This document shows, piece by piece, positions 14,349 through 19,785 of a stretch of 19,785 nt of DNA. The notes beneath the pieces are model-generated. The model saw nothing but the letters and a program-made list of their open reading frames with translations, made no database searches and was not told the DNA's origin. The position numbers were made by a program, and so were the translations under genes. Source of the DNA: an uncultured Actinoplanes sp. (GTDB taxonomy: Bacteria; Actinomycetota; Actinomycetes; Mycobacteriales; Micromonosporaceae). The stretch lies in contig NZ_CAKUCL010000128.1 in NCBI RefSeq assembly GCF_934643405.1, forward strand, positions 1 to 19,785, given 5' to 3'. The number at the start of each line of letters is the position of its first letter. Positions within the stretch are counted from its first letter, which is position 1.

Positions 14349-17300
14349 GGCCGCAGGGCGACCGGTACGGCAGCGCGCCCACGTACCGCGTCCACTCGGC
14401 CGGCGTGAGCCGGTCACCGGTCTCCCGGCACACCTCGGCGGCGGAGGCGGCCAGGTCGGTGTCCCACATCCACACCGTGGCCGAGCGGCCCGCGGCGGCC
14501 AGCGTGTGCCCGTCCGGCGCGAACGCCACGGTGTAGAGCGCCTTGTCCGGCACCACGAGCGTGGCGAGCACCGACGGGCGGGCCGGCTCGCCGGTGTTCC
14601 ACAGCCACACCGTGCCGTCGGTGACCGCCCCGGCCAGCACCCGGCCGTCCGGGCTGAACATCAGCGAGTACACGTAGTTCGCCGGCCCCTCCAGCACCGG
14701 CCCGACGCGCCGCGGACGGGCCGGCTCGGTCACGTCGTAGAGCCGGGCGGTGTGGTCGCCGCTGCCCATCGCGAGGACCTTGCCGTCGGGACGCCACGCC
14801 AGCGACATGACGTAGTGGTCGGGCCCGCGGAAAGGCTCACCCAGGCGGACCGGGCGGGCCGGGTCCCGTACGGAGATGATCTGCGCGGTCTTGTCCACGC
14901 TGCCCGCCGCGAGCAGCCCGCCGTCCGGGCTGAACCGCACGGTGTAGACGTACGACCGGAAGGTCGCCGCGGTGCCCAGCGCCCGCGGGCGGGCCGGCGA
15001 CGTCACATCCCACAGCCGCACCGTGTTGTCGTCGCTCGCGGTGGCCAGCGTCCGCCCGTCCGGGCTGAACGTGAGCGCCTCGACCAGCAGCCCGTGCGCG
15101 TTGATCACCCCGCCGTACGGCACCGGCCGGCGCGCGTCGGTCACGTCGTACAGCTGCACGCTGCCGTCGCGATAGCCGACCGCGAGCGTCCGCCCGTCCG
15201 GGCTGTACCCCAGCGCGCCCGCCGCGCCGGCCCGGGCGGGCAGCGGATCCCCGATCCGCTCGTGCGTGCGGGCGTCGGCGAAGGTGACGTCGCCGCCGGC
15301 CACCGCGAGCACCGCTCCGTCCGGCCGGAACACCACCTGGTTGACCACGTCGGGCAGCCCGGTGAGCACCGGCCCGGGCAGCCGCCACAGCCGCACCACG
15401 CCGTCGGCCGCGCTGGTCAGCAGCCGCTCCCCGACGAACGAGGCGGCGGTCACCGGTCCCGGGTGGGTCAGCCGCGCCACCACCACGCGCCGGCGCAGGT
15501 CCCACACCTGCGCGGTGCCGTCCGAGCTGGCCAGCGCGAGCCGCCCGCCGTCCGCCGAGAAGGCGACCCCGTTGACCCAGCTGTCCACCCCGGCGAGGGC
15601 TTGCGCGGCGGCGAACCCGTTTCCCGTACGGCGCCAGACGTGCACCTTCTTGTCGGCGCTCCCGGCGGCGATCGTCACACCGTCCGGGCTGTACGCCACC
15701 GCGAAGACCTTCCCCCGGGCCCCGGTGAGCGTCACCCCGCCGGCGAGACCGGCCGTGGGCAGCAGGCGCACCGACCCGTCGGCCAGGCCCACGGCGAGCT
15801 CCCGGCCGTCCGGCCGGAACGCGACCGCCTGCACCAGGCCGGCCAGCCCGGTGGCGGCGCCCGACGCCCGGAATCCCGGGACGTCGTAGAGACGAACGGA
15901 TCCGTCGCCGCTGCCGGCCGCGAGCAGCGTGCCGTCCGGGCTGAACGCCACCGAGTAGACCAGCGCCGCCGGCCCGTCCACCGTGGCCACCGCCCGGGGC
16001 GCGTCCGGGTCGGTGACGTCCCACACCCGGACGAGACGGTCGCCGCCGCCCGCCGCGAGCAGCCGGCCGTCCGGGCTGAACGCGGTGCTGTAGACCACGT
16101 CCGACGACCCGGTCAGCGGCGGCCCGGCCAGGCGCGGACGGTCGGCGTCGGAGAGGTCCCACAGCCGTACGGTCGTGTCCGCGTTGCCCGCCGCGACCAG
16201 CTTGCGCGCCGGGCTGTAGCTCACCGACTGCATCACGCCGTTGCCGCCGAGCAGGCGCGTCGCCGCCACCGTGGCCGACGCGTCGATCAGGCTGGCCCGC
16301 GCCTCCGGGGTGTCGCCGATCCGGGTCGCGGCCAGGCTGAGCTGCGCGGCCAGCGCCACGTCGGTCTCCCGCACCCGGTCCGCCCGGGTCGCCACCAGGC
16401 GCGAGACGGCCAGGTTGCGCTCGATCCGCGCGGTGTGCCGTTGCTGGAACGCCACGACGCCGGCCGTCACCGCCACCACCAGCAGCGCCAGCAGCACCGC
16501 CATCGACTGGTAGAGCCGGACCGTGCGCTTGCGTTCCCGGCGCAGCCCGGCCTGCACGAACTCGGTGACCAGCGGCGGTGTCGCGGCCCGGCCGCCGGTG
16601 GCCAGCCAGTCGCGGGCCGCGACCAGCCGGGCGCCCTGGTAGAGCGCGGCCGGGTCGCGCTGCTCGCGCTCCCACACGCCGGCCGCCTCGGTGAGCCGCC
16701 GCGCGGTCACCAGGTCGGCGCGATCCTCGTCGATCCAGGCGCGCAGCCGCGGCCAGGCGTGCAGCAGCGCCTCGTGGCTGAGCCCGATCGTGTCCTTCTC
16801 CACGGTGATCAGCCGCCGCTCGACGAACTTGTCCAGCACCGTGGCCGGCTCCAGCTCGCCGGCCGGCACCCGCCGCCGGGTGTCCGGCCCCGAGTCCGAC
16901 ACCTGCACCAGGCTCAGGAACAGCCGGCGCGCGCTGCGCTGCTCGGCCGGGTCCAGCTCGTCGTAGACGGTGTCCGCGGTGCGGGCGACCGCGCCGTGCA
17001 GCCCGCCGCTGGCCCGGTAGTCGGCCACGGTCAGCCGGCGGCCGTGGCCCCGCTCCCAGGTGGCCAGCAGGACGTGCGACAGCAGCGGCAACGAGCCCGC
17101 CTCGTGGCCGACGTCGCGCAGCAGCACCTCGACCAGGCCGTCCTCGACGTCGATCCGGCTGACCCGGGCCGGTTCCACGATGGCCCGCCGCAGGCCGTCC
17201 GCGCTCATCGGCGGCACCACCACCTGGCCGTCCGCCGCCGCGGCCAGCGCCGGCACCCGCAGCACCTCCGCGTAGAAGTCGGCCCGGACGCCGAGCACCA

Positions 17301-17928
17301 CCTTCCCGATGCCGGCCAGCGCGTCCAGCAACGCCGCCCGCTCGTCGCCGCCGAGCAGCGTGAACGTCTCCTCGAACTGGTCCACCACCAGCACGCCGTC
17401 GTCCGGCAACGGGCCGGCACCCGGCGTCGTCAACCGGACCGGCTCGCCCGCGGCACACAGGGCCGCGACCACCCCGGCCCGCAGCACCGAGCTCTTGCCC
17501 GCGCCCGAGGCGCCCACCACGATCAACGGCGACGGGCCGTGCGGGTCGCGCAGCCTGCGCAGGATCTCCGCGGTCAGGTCCTCGCGGCCGAAGAAGCGGC
17601 CGGCGTCCTGCGGCTGGAAGCTGGCCAGCCCCTGGTACGGCACCGGGCCGCCGGCCGGCCGGGGGCCGGGCGCGCGCCGGATCCGGTTCAGCGACTCCTG
17701 CCAGGCCGCGATCTCGTCCGGGTCGGTCACCCCGCAGGCGCGCAGCAGCCGCGGCAGCGCGCCGGGAGGTTTCAGCGGGGGCAGGTGACGGCCGCCGAAG
17801 TAGCCGCCGACCGTGCTCACCGGCAGGCCGCTGAGCCGGGCGACGTCGCGGACCGTGCGGCCGGCCCGCTCGCGCAGGGCGGTCAATGCCGCCGCGAACT
17901 CCTCCTTCGAGGCGATCGGGTCCGGCAT
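14338..17928 (-). CDS. HTH - STAND NTPase (nSTAND1) - transmembrane - 14x WD40 signalling protein
   Basis: A 1196-residue multidomain protein. Residues 8-70 are an XRE-like helix-turn-helix (TVRDVARLSGLPVSTVGGYF, then GRHLPPLKPP). Residues 97-460 are a STAND ATPase: PYQGLASF and FFGRE lead-in, Walker A GASGAGKSS (139-147, Lys145), Walker B VLVVDQFEE (179-187), and a helical winged region with LSHEALLHAWPRL. A single hydrophobic segment spans about 474-494. From about 565 there are 14 WD40 blades (AFSPDGRLLAAG...VRVWDV type), enough for two seven-bladed propellers. ATG 17928 has GGAGGG directly against it, which is unusually close. CACCAT at -12 to -7 could instead be a leaderless -10. The family links ligand sensing by WD40 repeats to ATP-driven switching. 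Its trigger and output here are unknown. Confidence 0.88.
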   Translation of the reverse strand: MPDPIASKEEFAAALTALRERAGRTVRDVARLSGLPVSTVGGYFGGRHLPPLKPPGALPRLLRACGVTDPDEIAAWQESLNRIRRAPGPRPAGGPVPYQGLASFQPQDAGRFFGREDLTAEILRRLRDPHGPSPLIVVGASGAGKSSVLRAGVVAALCAAGEPVRLTTPGAGPLPDDGVLVVDQFEETFTLLGGDERAALLDALAGIGKVVLGVRADFYAEVLRVPALAAAADGQVVVPPMSADGLRRAIVEPARVSRIDVEDGLVEVLLRDVGHEAGSLPLLSHVLLATWERGHGRRLTVADYRASGGLHGAVARTADTVYDELDPAEQRSARRLFLSLVQVSDSGPDTRRRVPAGELEPATVLDKFVERRLITVEKDTIGLSHEALLHAWPRLRAWIDEDRADLVTARRLTEAAGVWEREQRDPAALYQGARLVAARDWLATGGRAATPPLVTEFVQAGLRRERKRTVRLYQSMAVLLALLVVAVTAGVVAFQQRHTARIERNLAVSRLVATRADRVRETDVALAAQLSLAATRIGDTPEARASLIDASATVAATRLLGGNGVMQSVSYSPARKLVAAGNADTTVRLWDLSDADRPRLAGPPLTGSSDVVYSTAFSPDGRLLAAGGGDRLVRVWDVTDPDAPRAVATVDGPAALVYSVAFSPDGTLLAAGSGDGSVRLYDVPGFRASGAATGLAGLVQAVAFRPDGRELAVGLADGSVRLLPTAGLAGGVTLTGARGKVFAVAYSPDGVTIAAGSADKKVHVWRRTGNGFAAAQALAGVDSWVNGVAFSADGGRLALASSDGTAQVWDLRRRVVVARLTHPGPVTAASFVGERLLTSAADGVVRLWRLPGPVLTGLPDVVNQVVFRPDGAVLAVAGGDVTFADARTHERIGDPLPARAGAAGALGYSPDGRTLAVGYRDGSVQLYDVTDARRPVPYGGVINAHGLLVEALTFSPDGRTLATASDDNTVRLWDVTSPARPRALGTAATFRSYVYTVRFSPDGGLLAAGSVDKTAQIISVRDPARPVRLGEPFRGPDHYVMSLAWRPDGKVLAMGSGDHTARLYDVTEPARPRRVGPVLEGPANYVYSLMFSPDGRVLAGAVTDGTVWLWNTGEPARPSVLATLVVPDKALYTVAFAPDGHTLAAAGRSATVWMWDTDLAASAAEVCRETGDRLTPAEWTRYVGALPYRSPCGPSR

Positions 17929-17944
17929 CCCTCCATGGTGAAGC

Positions 17945-17960
17945 GGCCGGTGGACCGGCC
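17945..17960. promoter_or_regulatory. inverted repeat upstream of the STAND gene
   Basis: GGCCGGT and ACCGGCC (7 + 7 bp, 2-base spacer) lie 17-32 bases before the ATG. The site could be an operator, possibly for the gene's own HTH domain, or a 5' hairpin. Any promoter of this gene must lie here, because a terminator precedes it at 17988-18023. Confidence 0.35.
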
Positions 17961-17987
17961 TGTTGTTGCGACCGATACCCGACTGAA

Positions 17988-18023
17988 CCGTGGCAGGAAC
18001 CCCCGCCAGGGTCCCTGCCACGG
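17988..18023 (-). terminator. hairpin after the DUF3419-like operon
   Basis: A 15-bp inverted repeat with a single A:C mismatch (arms 17988-18002 and 18009-18023, 6-base loop) begins 14 bases beyond the stop of the DUF3419-like gene on the minus strand. It ends the upstream two-gene operon and separates it from the STAND gene. Confidence 0.78.
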
Positions 18024-18037
18024 CGTGCGAGGGGAGC

Positions 18038-18766
18038 TCAGGCGAACTCCCGGCGGCGCAGCACCAGCACGGCCCGGCCGGCGTGCCGCAGCCGGTGCTG
18101 CATCGCGGGTTGCGGGGTGAGCGCGCGGGGCAGCGGCCGCGGCACGGGCAGCCGCCGCCGGCGCGACAGCAGCAGCACCCGACCGTTCGGCCGGGTGGCG
18201 GCGGCGAGATCGGTGAGCAGGACGGCCGCCTGCTCGCGGGTCAGCCGCAGGTCGCACAGGGCCACACCGTCGAAGCCGGGCCCGCTCGCGCGCAGGGCGT
18301 CGCGGATCCCGCGGTGCACGAACCGGATCCGCCCGGTGCGTGTCCGGATCGCCGCGTGCGTGTCCGCCTGCAGGTACTGCGGCAGCGGCGACGGGCGGAC
18401 CAGACCGCGGCGGATCACGCCGAGATGGTCGTCCCAGAAGTCGCACGCGTCCGGATCGAGGTGCTTGCGCAGGGACCGGTAGAGCTCCAGCCTCTCCATC
18501 GCCGGGCCGCGGCCCGGGTCCCGTACGCCCAGGAACAGCTGGAGATCGCCCAGGGTGAGCAAGCCCGCCGCCGTCGCCTTCAGGCGCGCCAGGTGCAGGC
18601 GCGGCAGCGCCCGGCTCACCGCGACCACCTCGGACGGTGAGTGGACCAGCAGGTTCAGCGGGGTGTCACCGGCCGCCACCAGGCACAGCACGCGGTCGCC
18701 GGGCAGCGGGCGCAGCGCCTCGGCCACCGTCCGGTGATCGTCCGGGGCCAGTCCGCGCAGCCTCAT
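18038..18766 (-). CDS. short DUF3419/BtaA-like putative SAM-dependent aminocarboxypropyl transferase
   Basis: A 242-residue protein that I match to the DUF3419/BtaA family, whose characterised member moves the 3-amino-3-carboxypropyl group of SAM to diacylglycerol in betaine-lipid synthesis. Visible parts are DRVLCLVAAGDTPLNLL (24-40, motif I), AVSRALPRLHLARLKATA (49-66), LGDLQLFLG (72-80), FWDDHLGVIRRGL (110-122), and DGVALCDLRLTREQ followed by RPNGRVLLLSRRR (166-205). BtaA proteins are usually 350-400 residues, so this is reduced. The segment normally reading AVDxNPxQ is AVSRALPR, which loses the acidic residue expected to hold the SAM ribose (Ser51). ATG 18766 shares ATGA with the upstream gene stop. 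The fold call is fairly good; activity on lipids is unproven. Confidence 0.68.
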   Translation of the reverse strand: MRLRGLAPDDHRTVAEALRPLPGDRVLCLVAAGDTPLNLLVHSPSEVVAVSRALPRLHLARLKATAAGLLTLGDLQLFLGVRDPGRGPAMERLELYRSLRKHLDPDACDFWDDHLGVIRRGLVRPSPLPQYLQADTHAAIRTRTGRIRFVHRGIRDALRASGPGFDGVALCDLRLTREQAAVLLTDLAAATRPNGRVLLLSRRRRLPVPRPLPRALTPQPAMQHRLRHAGRAVLVLRRREFA

Positions 18767-19602
18767 GGCCGCGACACCCGGCGAGCGACCGTCCGCAACA
18801 ACCACCGTCCCGGCCCGCGCTCGGAGTACCCGATCCGGTAGCCGACGCGTTCGGCGATGTTGCCGAGCGGCGTGGCCCAGCCGAAGAAGTCGACGAACGC
18901 CAGGTCCGGCGCGTTCGGCGGGGCCAGCACGCCGGGGAAGACGAGGCTGCGGTCCCGGCGGTCGAACCGGCAGCTCAGACCGGGGCCGAGGGCGTACACC
19001 TGGGCCAGCCGCCGGGCCGTCGCGAGCAGCAGCAGGAAGGCGATCTCGCGGCCGTCGCCGCGACGGCGGTCCAGGGGCATCCGGTACGGCGTGGGAGTCA
19101 CCGCCCGCTGCCACAGTGCCGGCACGCAGCTGGGGCCGAGCTGCGGGAAGTCCACGTCGACCAGCCGCGACTCGTCCGGCATGAGCTGCACGACGGTCCG
19201 GCCGGCGAACAGTGTCTCGATCAGCTCGTCGCGGGCGCGCCCCTCGATCTCCGGCACCACGCGGCCGAGCACGGCTCGTGCTCGCGGCCGGTCCACGTTG
19301 CGCAGCCAGGGCCGGAACGTGTCGTGGATGCGGGCGATCCGGTCGCGCAGCGTGCGGGTCGGCGCGAACGGGCTGTCCGCGATCGGCAGCCGGCGCAGCA
19401 GCGACACCCGGCGCGGTTCGTCGATGCGGCCGCGCAGGGCGGCGCGCAGGTCGGCGACCTTCAGGACCTTGAGCTCGTACGCCCCGGCGGGCCCCTCGCA
19501 CCGGCCGACGATCGCGGCGGTGGCCGGTTGCCGGGCCGGGAAGTCCACGAGCGTCGGCTCGGATCCGCCGTCGATGCGGACGGCGAGGCGCACGTCGGTC
19601 AT
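18763..19602 (-). CDS. unrecognised protein, partner of the DUF3419-like gene
   Basis: I do not recognise this 279-residue protein. It is Arg-rich, with no signal peptide and no clear membrane segment. The N-terminal part (1-55) looks like beta-strands with VDFPARQPATAAIVGRCEG. A helical, charged middle follows (DRIARIHDTFRPWLRNVDRPRARAVL), then FAGRTVVQLMPDESRLVDVDFPQLGPS, and an aromatic C-terminal stretch (LAFVDFFGWATPLGNIAERVGYRIGYSERGPGRW). A leucine-rich helix lies near residues 188-203. ATG 19602 has only a weak purine run upstream. It overlaps the DUF3419-like gene by 4 bases (ATGA), so the two are translationally coupled and likely work together. It could supply or bind the substrate for that enzyme, but I assign no function. 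Confidence 0.75.
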   Translation of the reverse strand: MTDVRLAVRIDGGSEPTLVDFPARQPATAAIVGRCEGPAGAYELKVLKVADLRAALRGRIDEPRRVSLLRRLPIADSPFAPTRTLRDRIARIHDTFRPWLRNVDRPRARAVLGRVVPEIEGRARDELIETLFAGRTVVQLMPDESRLVDVDFPQLGPSCVPALWQRAVTPTPYRMPLDRRRGDGREIAFLLLLATARRLAQVYALGPGLSCRFDRRDRSLVFPGVLAPPNAPDLAFVDFFGWATPLGNIAERVGYRIGYSERGPGRWLLRTVARRVSRP

Positions 19603-19653
19603 GCGCCCATCGGACCCTGCTCAGGGGCGTGGTCTCAAGCGCGCGCGAGACAC

Positions 19654-19673
19654 CCGTACAGGTCCGTACAGGG
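19654..19673. repeat. tandem 10-bp direct repeat upstream of the two-gene operon
   Basis: CCGTACAGGT at 19654-19663 is followed directly by CCGTACAGGG at 19664-19673, 52-71 bases before ATG 19602. One helical turn per repeat places both copies on one DNA face, as for side-by-side binding of an activator. An imperfect palindrome GTCTC...GAGAC lies next to it at 19632-19651. I see nothing else definite from 19674 to the window end apart from a small GCGC-type inverted repeat near 19740-19754. Confidence 0.45.
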
Positions 19674-19785
19674 TTCTTCCGGCACGCCCAGCCCGGCGGC
19701 CGCCCCGCCCCGGCGCCGGCCCGCGCCGCCGTGGAGCCCTGCGCGGTTGGCGCACGGCCCTGACCCTGATCCCACGGCGCGCTCC

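Noticed and set aside
14506..18120. A 1204-codon open frame on the plus strand opposite the STAND gene
   Set aside because: It mirrors the STAND/WD40 gene, is Arg/Pro/His/Gly-rich without domain signatures, and is explained by GC bias removing stops from the shadow frame.
18767..19501. N-terminal extension of the DUF3419-like frame across its partner gene
   Set aside because: The extra region is Arg/Ala/Pro-rich shadow sequence, and ATG 18766 with a 4-base coupling overlap is a natural start.
14338..19602. Antiphage defence island made of the STAND gene and the two upstream genes
   Set aside because: A terminator separates them, no nuclease, protease, toxin or mobile-element gene is nearby, and this STAND architecture is not by itself evidence of defence.
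19654..19673. CRISPR or iteron array
   Set aside because: Only two 10-bp units, directly adjacent with no spacers, and no cas or rep genes.

Overview
The window is very GC-rich, with strong G/C bias at third codon positions, frequent GTG starts, tightly overlapping operons and several C-proximal or leaderless-type starts. This points to an actinomycete. An Actinoplanes/Micromonospora-like host is my guess from style, not a proof. I saw no RNA genes, insertion sequences, CRISPR arrays or replication origins, and no gene-free stretch above 300 bases. The largest non-coding stretches are 19603-19785, 7389-7539, 12804-12911, 17929-18037 and 11286-11382.

Region A (1-5724, + strand) is a compact sugar-acid operon. 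It runs from the end of a FadR-type GntR regulator (entering from outside the window) to D-galactonate dehydratase (dgoD), a short mutarotase-like protein, a 2-keto-3-deoxygalactonate-type kinase (dgoK), a KDPGal-type aldolase (dgoA) and a secreted GH27 alpha-galactosidase with a C-terminal lectin-like propeller. It is closed by a perfect 15-bp hairpin. This is the lower De Ley-Doudoroff pathway for galactose, physically coupled to an enzyme that would release galactose outside the cell. The galactose dehydrogenase, lactonase and transporter are not in the window.

Region B (5755-7521) holds a two-part YciI-like protein facing a secreted TolB/PD40 propeller gene. That second gene appears frameshifted just after its signal peptide.

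Region C (7540-11285, - strand) is a three-gene aromatic-type oxygenase operon: a Rieske oxygenase, a VanB-type flavin/[2Fe-2S] reductase and an MFS transporter. It ends in a perfect 14-bp hairpin. The substrate is unknown.

Region D (11383-14348) holds an AraC-type regulator followed by a RibD/DHFR-like reductase (- strand), and divergently an aldehyde dehydrogenase with an apparently leaderless promoter.

Region E (14338-19785, - strand) carries a 1196-residue signalling protein (HTH, STAND ATPase, membrane segment, 14 WD40 repeats), whose end overlaps the aldehyde dehydrogenase end. Upstream of it is a separate two-gene operon: an unrecognised 279-residue protein and a short DUF3419/BtaA-like putative aminocarboxypropyl transferase. 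That operon is preceded by a tandem 10-bp repeat. It is my best candidate in the window for an undescribed system.
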